A stretch of 13,886 nt of DNA from Chloroflexota bacterium (GTDB lineage: Bacteria; Chloroflexota; Anaerolineae; Anaerolineales; UBA11657), in assembly GCA_003670425.1 (NCBI GenBank), contig QWRL01000040.1:1-13886 (forward strand), in the 5' to 3' direction. The notes below the pieces were generated by a model. The model had not been told where the DNA came from and ran no database searches. It saw nothing but the letters and a program-made list of their open reading frames with translations. Of this stretch, positions 5,985 through 13,886 are shown piece after piece; the stretch's first letter is position 1; every line of letters begins with the position of its first letter. The position numbers and the translations under genes were made by a program.

Positions 5985-8687
5985 ATGCAGCCCAACCGCT
6001 TGCCAACACCCCCCGCACTCCCAGCAGCAGCCGGCCAGCTTCCCGTCATCTGGGAGTCGCCCATCTTTGATTACACTGGCTACGCCACCGCCTGCCGCAC
6101 CGCTGTGCTGGGACTGGCACGCGGCGGCACACGCTTGCGCCTGCTGCCCAATGACCTGCACTCGGATGAATGCGAGGGCCTGAACCCGCAAGACAAGCAG
6201 CTGCTGCAAAGCCTGACGCAGACCGCTGTATCGACCGGCATTGGCGTGTGCTACGAGCAGCCCATCCGGCCCGGCACCACCTTTGATGTGTTTCGCGCGT
6301 TTCGCGAACGGCACCCGAACCTGCACAAGTACGTGGGCGCCACAAAATTTGAGACCAACAACCTGCCCGCTGCCTGGGTGCACGCGTGCAATGCAATGGA
6401 CGAGGTGTGGGTGCCTTCGCGCTTTGCACAAGAGACATTCATGCGCGTCGGCGTTGCACCGGAGAAGCTCCAGATAGTTCCAGAGGCGATTGACCTGAGC
6501 TTGTTTCAGCCGGGCAATACCAGCCCCCTGCCCATTGCAAACCGGCGCACTTTTAACTTCCTGAGCGTGTTCCAGTGGAGCGTGCGCAAAGGCGTGGATG
6601 TGCTGCTCACAGGCTACCGGCGCGCGTTTCAGGCGCAAGATGATGTATCGCTGACGCTGCGCGTATACAGCGGCGACGGCCAGTCTGCGCGGGCACCGTT
6701 GATGCAATTACTGCGCGAGCTGAACTGGAAAGAAGGCCGCGACCCCACCATCATTTTGCTGGACAGCTACCTGCATGCGGACCAGATGCCGGCGCTGTTT
6801 GCAGCTGCCGATGCTTTTGTGCTGCCCACGCGCGGCGAGGGCTGGGGCCTGCCGTACATGGAAGCGATGGCGATGGGCGTGCCATGCATTGCCACCCGCT
6901 GGGGCGGCTCGACAGAATTTATGACTGACGCCAACTCGCTGCTGCTGGACATTGACGGGCTGGTGGAAATGGATGACCCCGAGTTTCTGCATCACAACCC
7001 GCACTTCCGCGGGCACCGCTGGGCCAATCCGTCCGCCGAGCACCTGGCGCACCTGATGCAGGCGCTGGCAGCCAACCCGCAGCGCGCCCGCGAAATTGGC
7101 GCACGCGGGCATGCGGACTTGCACCAAAATTGGGGGCCGCCGCGCGTGGCAAAAGCCATCGCAGCCCGGCTGCAAGCCCTCAGCGCGCAGCCCGCGCGCC
7201 GCGCCCACAGCAGCGCTGCCGCCACCACCCTGCTTAAAGATTTGCCGGTCACATTTCAGTCGGCCATTTTTCATTTCGGCGGCTATGCATGGCGCGGACG
7301 CAGCGACATCACCAGCCTGCACAACGCGGGCGTACCCGTGCGCGCGGTGGATCTGACCGCCAACACTTTTTACATCAACCAGCTGAGCGCAAGCGAGCTG
7401 AACGCATGGCGCACGCTGGAGCGCCGGCCGGTGCGCAAAGGCGTTTTTGTTGTGCACAATGTGCCCGTCTCCAACCGAGGCGAGGCGGTGTTTCCAAAGC
7501 TGCGCCAGCGCAACCCGGGCTACAACGCCTACGTGGGATTTGTGGCCACGGAAGTGGACGGCGCGCCCGCCGACTGGGTGGCGGCGTGCCATGCGATGGA
7601 TGAAACCTGGACGGTGAGCAAATTTGTGCGCGATGCACTGGTGCGCTCCGGCCATGATCCACTGCGCGTGTTTGCAATGCGCCCGGGCATTGACGCCAGC
7701 CTGTACAACCGCGCATTGCTTGAGGCGCTGCCGATTGCGGGCCAGCGCGGCTTTACATTTCTGTCCGTGTTTGAGTGGGCGCACCGCAAGGGCTGGGACG
7801 TGCTGTTGCGCGCTTTCTTCTCTGCGTTCTCTGCAGCGGATGATGTGTGCCTGGTGCTGCGCGCCTATGACAGCCATAGCAGCGCGGCACTGCACGAGCG
7901 CATTCAGGAATTTGCGCGCACGCATGGCTTTGACACCGGCCGCCTGCCGCATTGCATTGTGCTCAACGAAGACCTGCCGACGAAGGACCTGCCGCGCCTG
8001 TACGCAGCCGCGGATGCATTTGTGCTGCCGTCGCGCGGCGAGGGCTGGGCGATCCCGTGCATGGAGGCCATGGCTGCCGGCCTGCCCACAATTGCCACCA
8101 ATTTCGGCGGCCAGCTGGATTTTATGAATTCAGATGTGAGCTACATGCTTGACTACAAGCTTGCGCCGGTTAGCGCGGCGGGCTGGAACGAAAACGAAAA
8201 TACTGTGCAATACAAGGGCTTCAACTGGGCCGAGCCTTCGGTTGAACATTTGACTCGAATTATGCGGGACGTGTTTGAAACCCGCGCAGCTGCCGCCCGC
8301 CGCGGACGGGCTGCGCGCGCCTGGATTGCACGCGATTTCACGCCCGAGACTGGCGCAAACTGCATGCTGCCCCGCCTGCGTGCACTGGCGGCGAGTGCTG
8401 CCGGCGGGCGTGATTTTGCGGCACTGCGCACGGCGATGGCGGCCCACAACTGGCCGGCGGCCGCAGAGCTGGCCGTGGCTGCGCGCGCTGCGCAGCCGTT
8501 TTCTGGTGACGCATACATGCTTGCAGCGGACTGCGAAGTGGAAGCCGGCCACACGGCACAGGCGCTGGAGCTCTACCGCGCTGCGGCGCTGCGCGGCAAC
8601 GGCCTGGCCGCCCTGCGCCGCATGGAAGCATTGGGCAAAGTTGGCAGTAAAGTTTCCCAAGTTGCGCAGTTGGGCAGCGGCAGCTGA
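5985..8687 (+). CDS. Two-module GT4-type glycosyltransferase with TPR-like tail
   Basis: A 900-residue soluble protein with no signal or membrane segment, so likely cytoplasmic. It contains two complete GT-B/GT4 glycosyltransferase modules in tandem. Module 1 (about 18-400) has FLSVFQWSVRKG (K202) and the donor-binding motif E285-x7-E293 in RGEGWGLPYMEAM. Module 2 (about 418-800) has FLSVFEWAHRKG (K602) and E686-x7-E694. Both also share an N-terminal GYA acceptor-side motif and AMDE.W..S.F. With both sets of residues intact, each module is probably active and transfers a sugar from an activated nucleotide donor. Residues about 812-888 resemble TPR helices. The start lies 3 nt after the methyltransferase stop, implying co-transcription; no Shine-Dalgarno is visible. 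The donor sugars and acceptor cannot be read from sequence. Confidence 0.92.
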   Translation: MQPNRLPTPPALPAAAGQLPVIWESPIFDYTGYATACRTAVLGLARGGTRLRLLPNDLHSDECEGLNPQDKQLLQSLTQTAVSTGIGVCYEQPIRPGTTFDVFRAFRERHPNLHKYVGATKFETNNLPAAWVHACNAMDEVWVPSRFAQETFMRVGVAPEKLQIVPEAIDLSLFQPGNTSPLPIANRRTFNFLSVFQWSVRKGVDVLLTGYRRAFQAQDDVSLTLRVYSGDGQSARAPLMQLLRELNWKEGRDPTIILLDSYLHADQMPALFAAADAFVLPTRGEGWGLPYMEAMAMGVPCIATRWGGSTEFMTDANSLLLDIDGLVEMDDPEFLHHNPHFRGHRWANPSAEHLAHLMQALAANPQRAREIGARGHADLHQNWGPPRVAKAIAARLQALSAQPARRAHSSAAATTLLKDLPVTFQSAIFHFGGYAWRGRSDITSLHNAGVPVRAVDLTANTFYINQLSASELNAWRTLERRPVRKGVFVVHNVPVSNRGEAVFPKLRQRNPGYNAYVGFVATEVDGAPADWVAACHAMDETWTVSKFVRDALVRSGHDPLRVFAMRPGIDASLYNRALLEALPIAGQRGFTFLSVFEWAHRKGWDVLLRAFFSAFSAADDVCLVLRAYDSHSSAALHERIQEFARTHGFDTGRLPHCIVLNEDLPTKDLPRLYAAADAFVLPSRGEGWAIPCMEAMAAGLPTIATNFGGQLDFMNSDVSYMLDYKLAPVSAAGWNENENTVQYKGFNWAEPSVEHLTRIMRDVFETRAAAARRGRAARAWIARDFTPETGANCMLPRLRALAASAAGGRDFAALRTAMAAHNWPAAAELAVAARAAQPFSGDAYMLAADCEVEAGHTAQALELYRAAALRGNGLAALRRMEALGKVGSKVSQVAQLGSGS

Positions 8688-8905
8688 TGCTGACCCCGCG
8701 CCACCAAATGCGCATCCGCACGCAGCGCATGCGGCTGCTTGAAGAGCATGTGCTGCGCACCCGCCAACCCGCAGCAAGCCCGCAGCTGCCGCGTTTGCCC
8801 GCGCCCGTTGTGCCCGTGGCACTTTGGCACAACATGCTGTGGTGCCTGGCAGTGCAGCAGCAGCCATTGATGGCAGACGCACCGGCCGCCTCCACAACCT
8901 CCTGA
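8687..8905 (+). CDS. Possible small hypothetical protein, 72 residues
   Basis: The ATG overlaps the stop of the preceding glycosyltransferase as TGATG, the arrangement of translational coupling. Codon choice (CTG, CGC, GCA, CAG) is like the neighbours. The product is basic at the N-terminus (RHQMRIRTQRMRLLEEHVLRTR), then proline-rich, with a short hydrophobic stretch around VPVALWHNMLWCLAV. No family is recognised. It could be a genuine small coupled protein, the remnant of a longer gene, or a chance frame in GC-rich DNA. The overlap is the main reason to list it. Confidence 0.4.
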   Translation: MLTPRHQMRIRTQRMRLLEEHVLRTRQPAASPQLPRLPAPVVPVALWHNMLWCLAVQQQPLMADAPAASTTS

Positions 8906-8943
8906 CCCGCCCGCCAAAAATTTAGCTTTACGCGCGCTTCAAC

Positions 8944-8962
8944 GCCGGCTTACGCCGGCTTT
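8944..8962 (+). terminator. Weak terminator-like hairpin
   Basis: GCCGGC (8944-8949) pairs with GCCGGC (8954-8959) around the loop TTAC and is followed by TTT. The stem is short and the T-run minimal, so termination is doubtful. It lies in the 200-bp gap between the small frame and the giant gene. No clear promoter is seen in that gap. Confidence 0.35.
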
Positions 8963-9105
8963 ATGGAGTGAATGTCGGGCGCGTGATTAAATCCTGCCAT
9001 GGAGCTTTCCATCAGCCCCGTGGCTTGCTGGATTCATGTGGCGCTCGCAACGCCATTCGGATTCCGCGCAATCGCCAGCGGCAACGCACCACCCGGCATG
9101 TGCAC

Positions 9106-12100
9106 ATGCCTGTAAACGCTAATCCCAACGCACACTTGCACAGCAAGTGGTCTGCGCCGCTGCTTTGCTTTGACGGCTACGCAACAGTGGCACGCGCGAG
9201 CGTGCAAGCGCTGGTGCGCAGCGGCGTGCAGGTTGAAGTTGAGCCATTCAACACCGACCCGAATTACATGCGCCTGCTGGACGCACAGTCTGCCGGAGAT
9301 TGGGCGCAAATTCTCAAGCAGCGTGTGGGACCCGGGGTGCACGTAACCTACAACCTGCCCGTCTCACCCACCGATCAGCAGAATGTGTTTGCCACGCAGC
9401 GCTTGCAGCATCCCGGCCATCTGGCCTACGTGGGCGCATCCATGCTGGAGACGGACCGCGTGCCCGCCAGCTGGGTGCGCGCCTGCCAGTCCATGGATGA
9501 AATTTGGGTGCCCACGCACTTCAACCGCGATACGTTTGCAGCTTGTGGCATTGAAGCCCACAAGCTGGCCGTGGTGCCGATGGGGCTGGACATGCAGCAG
9601 TACAACCCGCTCAAAGTGCAGCCACTGGAAATTAATGGCCGCAAGGGCTTCATGTTTCTATCTGTGTTTGAGTGGACCCTGCGCAAAGGCTGGGATGTAC
9701 TGCTTGCCGGCTACATAAAGGCGTTCAGCGCCAGTGATGATGTGTGCCTCGTCATCAAGGCGCACGGCGGGCGTAAAAAGGTTTCCATTCGGCAGCAGGT
9801 GGACGAATACCTGCGCACACTCGGGCGCTCCCCGGAAAGTGCGCCTTCCATCATCGTAATCAGCCAGAAACTTTCGCCGGTGGAGATGCAGCGCCTGTAC
9901 CGCGCGGCGGATGCGTTTGTGCTGCCCACGCGCGGCGAAGGCTGGGGCCTGCCATACATGGAAAGCATGGCGCTGGGCGTGCCCGCGATTGCCACGGGCT
10001 GGAGCGGACACACTGAGTTCATGACGGCGGAGAACAGCTATCTGCTGGACTACCAGCTGTCGCCCGTCTCCGAGGCGGCCTGGCGCGACAACCGCAACTC
10101 TGAAATATACAAGGGGCACTACTGGGCCGAGCCGAACCTGGATGACTTGATTGCAACTATGCGCGCGGTGCATGCCAACCCGGCCGCAGCGCAGGCGCGC
10201 GGCCAAATTGCGCGCGCCCATTTGGAGGCGCACTTTAACTGGGATGCACCCGCGCGCGCCATGCTGCCGCGCCTGCGCGCGCTCACAGAGCAGCAGCCCG
10301 CACACCAGCAGGCCGTGCGCCCGCAGCCCATGCCCGGCAGCGACACCCGCCCGGCCAGCAAGTGGGCAGCACCGCTCTTCACTTACGGCGATCAGGGCTG
10401 GCTGGCGCGCAGCTTTGTGCGCAGCCTGGATGCTGCGGGGCACGATATTGGCGTGCGCACGCTGGGCAAAGACCCGGAGTTTCTGGGCAAGCTTTCCACG
10501 CCGGCGCGCATGCGCTGGGATGTGATGCAAACGGCCCCGGACCAGCAGGCTGTGTATGTGGCGCAGGCACAGCCCACAGTGGGCCTCAGCCCGCAAAATG
10601 TATACGCCGAGCTGCGCCGCAACAACCCCGGCCATCTGGCGTATGCGGCCGTTGCGTATGCGGAAACCGAGCAGGCGCCCGCGCATTGGGCGCAGTACTG
10701 CAAATCCATGGACGAAATTTGGACGCCGGGCGAATTCAGCCGCGCCGCGCTAATTGCCGGCGGCGTGGAGCCGCAGCAGGTGCACGCCCTGCAGCCCGGC
10801 ATCGACTGCCGCCTTTACGATCCTGCGCGCACCGCGCCGATTCAAATTGACGGGCAGCAGGGCTACACCTTTCTATCCGTTTGCGAATGGACATTGCGCC
10901 AGGGCTGGGACGTTTTGCTGCGCGCCTACGTGCAAGCCTTCGACCGCAGTGACAACGTGTGCCTGCTGCTGCGCCCGCCGCGCGGCGACACACTGGGCAC
11001 TGCATACATTGAGGAGCAGCTGGACGCGTTCCTCGCCACGCTGGGCTGTCCGCGTTCGCAAGCGCCGCGCATCATTGTGCCCAGCGGCTTCCTGGGCGAA
11101 GAAAACTTCCCCGCCCTGTACGCATCAGCCAACGCATTTGTTTTGCCCACCCGCGGCGATGCGTGGAGCGTGCCGTTGATGGAAGCCATGGCGATGGGGC
11201 TGCCAACGGTAGCCACGGGCTGGGGCGGCCACACGGCGTTTATGCTGCCGGATAACAGCCACCTGCTGGATTATGAACTGCTGCCCGTTTCCGACGCAGC
11301 GCGCTCCGAAGGCCAGGGGCTGGCAATGTACCAGGGGCTGCGCTGGGCCGAGCCGGATGCCGCCCAGCTGGCACGCACCATGCGCACGCTGTTTGAAAAT
11401 CCGGAAGCCGGCGCACAGCGCGGTGCACTGGCGCGCCAGCACATGGCGGCGCACTTTACGCCGCAGGCCACTGCCGCGCAGCTCGGCGCGCGCATTGCGG
11501 CGCTGCATAGCCGGCGCCCGGCAGCAGCCCACCCGCTGGCAGCGCGCAGCCAGCACCCGGCCGCAGCCAGCAACGCCATGCGGGTGCTGCTCGTTGGCCA
11601 CCCGGACTCGCCCATCAATCCCGGCCCGGAGACTAGCGCACTGCTGGCACAGCGCGACAGCCTGCGTGCCGCCGGCATGCAAGCCGATGTATCCGTGGAC
11701 TGGCGCCCCGACGGGCGCGCATACGACGTGGCGCATGTGCATGGCATTCAAGCGCCGGATGTCACCGCGCAGCAAATTCACGCGCTGCAGGCGGACGGCG
11801 TGCCGGTAGTGCTCTCGCCGCACCACTGGGACCAAAGCGAATCGCTGTGGGCGGAGATGGCGATTGGCAAGATGCTCTCAGAGAGCAGCGAGGACACTGA
11901 CACGCGCGCCTACTTGCGCCGCATCGGCGAGTCATCACTGCTGGTGGAAGGCCGCACGCGCTACAACTTGAACCCGGCCAGCCTGGTGTACCTGCACGAC
12001 CAGCGCGATGTAACCAACCTGGCGCGCCATCTTGCGCCAGATAGCTTTGCCGAACTGGCGCTGCTCAACCGGCAGCTGGCGGCAGCGCATGTGCCGGCCA

Positions 12101-13886
12101 CCGTTGTGCGCGCCGGCGTCCCCGCCCAAGCGCAGCCGGCTGCGCCGGATGCCTTCACAGAGCGCTACGGCATGCGGGACTTTGTGATTGTGCTTGGCTC
12201 TGTGGAGCCGCGCAACAACCAGCTGCTGCTGCTGTATGCGTTGCGCAACACAGATCTGCCGGTGGTGATTGTGGGGCCGGTGCCCTACCCGGAGTATCTG
12301 CGCAAGTGCGAGCAAGCCGCCGCGCCCACTACGCTGTTCCTGGAACGCCTGCCGGCTGGCATGCTGCATTCCGCGCTGGCAGCTGCGCGTGTGTTTGCCC
12401 TGCCGGGCTGGTGGCAGTCCGCGCCCAGCGCCGCACTGCTGGCAGCACTTTCCGGTTGCAGCATTGTGCTGGGAGACCGCGGCGGCGAGAAGGAATATCT
12501 GGGCGCAGATGCGTACTACTGCGATCCCGCCAGTGTGCAATCAATTGGCGCTGCCGTCTTGCGCGCGTATGCCGGCCACGGCGAGCGCACAGCGCAGCGC
12601 GCCGCACTCGCGCAGCGCATTGCAGCGCAATATTCCGCCGCCCTTCAGGCTCAGCAGCTTGCGGAGCTGTACCGCAGTGTGCAGGCAGACAGCATGCAGA
12701 ACCCCGCCGCAAATGCCAAGCTGGCCATTCAAAGCACGGCAAAAATTGCGGAGCTGGACGGCTACCATGTGGAGGCAGAAGCTCAGCTGCTGGCTTTGCT
12801 GCAGGCGGACCCGGCCAACACGGCGGCCGCGCGCCAGCTGGCACGCTTGCACCTGCGCCACGGGCGCCTCACGGAAGGCGCTGCAATGCTGCAGCAAACA
12901 CTGCGCGGTGACCCGCATGATTTTGACAGCGTGCACCGCCTGGGCGCTGCGCTGCGCCAGCTGGGCCGGCTGGATGAAGCCGCAGCCTTGCTGGAGAGCG
13001 CACTTGACTTCAACACCGGGCGCACCGAGCTGGTGCTGGTGCTGGCCCAGGTGCGCGTGGATCAGCGCAAGTTTTTGGAGGCAGAGAAGCTGCTGGCGCA
13101 GCTGGTGGAAGATCTGCCCAACGACCCGCATGTGCTGGTGGCGCAAGGCGATTGCGTGCTAGCCCGCGGCAAAGCCGACGATGCGTTGTTCTGTTATGAG
13201 CGCGCGCTGCACAATGTACCCAACTACAAGCCCGCTGCACAGCGCCTGCTGCATTTGCAAACAGCGGCCGCTGCACGCTCCGACGCAGTAAATCTGGGCG
13301 GCGCGGTTGCAGCAGCCACGGCCGCAGCCGCTGCGGAAGCGCTGATCCTGCGCCAGCTGCAGGATGCGGACCTGACCACCGTACTGCATCAGCACAAGCC
13401 GGAGCTGGACCGCAACTTTGTGCGCCTGATGCGGCTGGTGGCGGAGACGGCGCAAGGCGACGGGCGCGGTGCGCTGGCTGCGCAGCTCTTCAAGCTGGCG
13501 GACGAGATGGTGCACATTCACGGCCCGCGTGTGCGCGAACTGGACGACACAAGCACAAGCGCCGACGCGCTCTTTGGCGCCGTACAGCAAGCTGAAGAAC
13601 TGCTGACAGCGCGCGACATAGCCGGCGCGCATAGCGCCCTGCGCAGCGCACTGCAGCTTGCGCCGGATGACACCTGGCTCAGCGTGGCCAACGGGCTGGC
13701 TATGATTCGGCAGGCAGACTTCGCAGGCGCGCAGCGCGCCTTTGCCCAAGCCGTGCTGGTAAACCCGCGCTTTGCGCCGGCGTACGCCCGCCTTGCGGGC
13801 AGCCTGCTGGAGCTGGGCCGCACGCACGAGGCCGGCCAGGCCGTGCAGCGTGCGCCGGCTTTGGACCGCCCACATCCGCAGGCGCC
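9106..13886 (+). CDS. Giant polymodular glycosyltransferase-TPR protein (3' end outside window)
   Basis: One frame stays open from 9106 to the window end (1593 codons, no stop). Module A1 (about 12-400) is a GT4 like those of the upstream protein, with FLSVFEWTLRKG (K194) and E278-x7-E286. Module A2 (about 418-800) is the same subfamily, but its lysine is Q599 (RQG) and its motif is D685-x7-E693. Module A3 (about 825-1185) is another GT4 branch (LGSVEPRNNQ, GDRGGEKEY, AYYCDP). It has N1037 for the usual Lys, and Q1104-x7-L1112 in place of E-x7-E. TPR helices follow (about 1215-1385), then an Ala-rich linker, a helical stretch and more TPR (about 1487 onward). ATG 9106 is chosen because sequence from the GTGs at 8968 and 8983 reads as non-coding (rich in R, C, H) and homology to the GT fold starts right after 9106. 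No Shine-Dalgarno is present. Likely role: multi-step assembly of a surface glycan, with TPRs as scaffold. Confidence 0.88.
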   Translation, partial: MPVNANPNAHLHSKWSAPLLCFDGYATVARASVQALVRSGVQVEVEPFNTDPNYMRLLDAQSAGDWAQILKQRVGPGVHVTYNLPVSPTDQQNVFATQRLQHPGHLAYVGASMLETDRVPASWVRACQSMDEIWVPTHFNRDTFAACGIEAHKLAVVPMGLDMQQYNPLKVQPLEINGRKGFMFLSVFEWTLRKGWDVLLAGYIKAFSASDDVCLVIKAHGGRKKVSIRQQVDEYLRTLGRSPESAPSIIVISQKLSPVEMQRLYRAADAFVLPTRGEGWGLPYMESMALGVPAIATGWSGHTEFMTAENSYLLDYQLSPVSEAAWRDNRNSEIYKGHYWAEPNLDDLIATMRAVHANPAAAQARGQIARAHLEAHFNWDAPARAMLPRLRALTEQQPAHQQAVRPQPMPGSDTRPASKWAAPLFTYGDQGWLARSFVRSLDAAGHDIGVRTLGKDPEFLGKLSTPARMRWDVMQTAPDQQAVYVAQAQPTVGLSPQNVYAELRRNNPGHLAYAAVAYAETEQAPAHWAQYCKSMDEIWTPGEFSRAALIAGGVEPQQVHALQPGIDCRLYDPARTAPIQIDGQQGYTFLSVCEWTLRQGWDVLLRAYVQAFDRSDNVCLLLRPPRGDTLGTAYIEEQLDAFLATLGCPRSQAPRIIVPSGFLGEENFPALYASANAFVLPTRGDAWSVPLMEAMAMGLPTVATGWGGHTAFMLPDNSHLLDYELLPVSDAARSEGQGLAMYQGLRWAEPDAAQLARTMRTLFENPEAGAQRGALARQHMAAHFTPQATAAQLGARIAALHSRRPAAAHPLAARSQHPAAASNAMRVLLVGHPDSPINPGPETSALLAQRDSLRAAGMQADVSVDWRPDGRAYDVAHVHGIQAPDVTAQQIHALQADGVPVVLSPHHWDQSESLWAEMAIGKMLSESSEDTDTRAYLRRIGESSLLVEGRTRYNLNPASLVYLHDQRDVTNLARHLAPDSFAELALLNRQLAAAHVPATVVRAGVPAQAQPAAPDAFTERYGMRDFVIVLGSVEPRNNQLLLLYALRNTDLPVVIVGPVPYPEYLRKCEQAAAPTTLFLERLPAGMLHSALAAARVFALPGWWQSAPSAALLAALSGCSIVLGDRGGEKEYLGADAYYCDPASVQSIGAAVLRAYAGHGERTAQRAALAQRIAAQYSAALQAQQLAELYRSVQADSMQNPAANAKLAIQSTAKIAELDGYHVEAEAQLLALLQADPANTAAARQLARLHLRHGRLTEGAAMLQQTLRGDPHDFDSVHRLGAALRQLGRLDEAAALLESALDFNTGRTELVLVLAQVRVDQRKFLEAEKLLAQLVEDLPNDPHVLVAQGDCVLARGKADDALFCYERALHNVPNYKPAAQRLLHLQTAAAARSDAVNLGGAVAAATAAAAAEALILRQLQDADLTTVLHQHKPELDRNFVRLMRLVAETAQGDGRGALAAQLFKLADEMVHIHGPRVRELDDTSTSADALFGAVQQAEELLTARDIAGAHSALRSALQLAPDDTWLSVANGLAMIRQADFAGAQRAFAQAVLVNPRFAPAYARLAGSLLELGRTHEAGQAVQRAPALDRPHPQA

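Noticed and set aside
5565..7952. Two abutting minus-strand frames (380 and 414 codons) opposite the methyltransferase and glycosyltransferase
   Set aside because: They are antisense shadows of strong + strand coding with GC-biased codons. The products are rich in H, Q, R and A without recognisable domains.
8968..9105. Earlier GTG starts (8968, 8983, 9100) for the giant gene
   Set aside because: The frame is open back to a stop at 8923, but the added residues (rich in Arg, Cys, His) look non-coding and no Shine-Dalgarno supports them. ATG 9106 fits the start of the GT fold.
9658..10686. Minus-strand frame of 342 codons opposite module A1/A2 of the giant gene
   Set aside because: Antisense shadow; the + strand frame carries intact GT4 motifs through the whole interval.
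12269..13162. Plus-strand frame of 297 codons within the giant gene
   Set aside because: It is a +1-shifted shadow rich in W, C, R and S. The true frame there gives GT and TPR patterns without interruption.
1..13886. CRISPR arrays, tRNA or rRNA genes, insertion sequences, attachment sites
   Set aside because: No regularly spaced short repeats, cloverleaf-like segments, transposase frames or terminal inverted repeats were seen. The only tandem repeats are coding repeats.

Overview
The window is GC-rich bacterial DNA in which every supported gene reads on the + strand. There is no rRNA, tRNA or housekeeping marker, so the phylum cannot be fixed. A signal peptide, secreted beta-rich repeat proteins and a sugar-transfer cluster suggest a free-living bacterium with an elaborate, probably glycosylated, cell surface. 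Only one gene start (988) has a clear Shine-Dalgarno sequence; the later starts have none.

Region 1 (1-4700) encodes cell-surface or secreted proteins. The 3' end of one gene (2-859) is a calcium-site (DxDGDG) FG-GAP/VCBS-like repeat array. It is followed by a 1206-residue secreted protein (988-4608) built as signal peptide, M6-type metalloprotease fold, three Calx-beta-like domains and six FG-GAP-like repeats. The repeat array matches that of the upstream gene. The M6 fold has lost its HExxH zinc motif (KLMGY instead), so it looks like a pseudoprotease. Two strong hairpins (4618-4700), the second a near-ideal bidirectional terminator, close this region.

Region 2 (4701-4958) is a non-coding leader in which no confident promoter is seen.

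Region 3 (4959-13886) is a glycan-modification cluster. It holds an FkbM-family methyltransferase with a DUF4214-like N-terminus, then a 900-residue protein with two GT4 glycosyltransferase modules (3 nt downstream), then a possible 72-residue small protein (TGATG overlap). After a 200-nt gap comes a very large open frame, from 9106 and still open at the window edge (at least 1593 residues). It has three GT4-type modules followed by TPR repeats. The first two modules of this giant protein belong to the same subfamily as the two in the 900-residue protein. The third is from a different GT4 branch. Catalytic residues are intact in module 1, altered in module 2 and lost in module 3.

The simplest reading is a surface-display locus next to a polymodular glycan assembly and methylation cluster. 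That the glycosylation genes act on the neighbouring repeat proteins is inference from proximity only.
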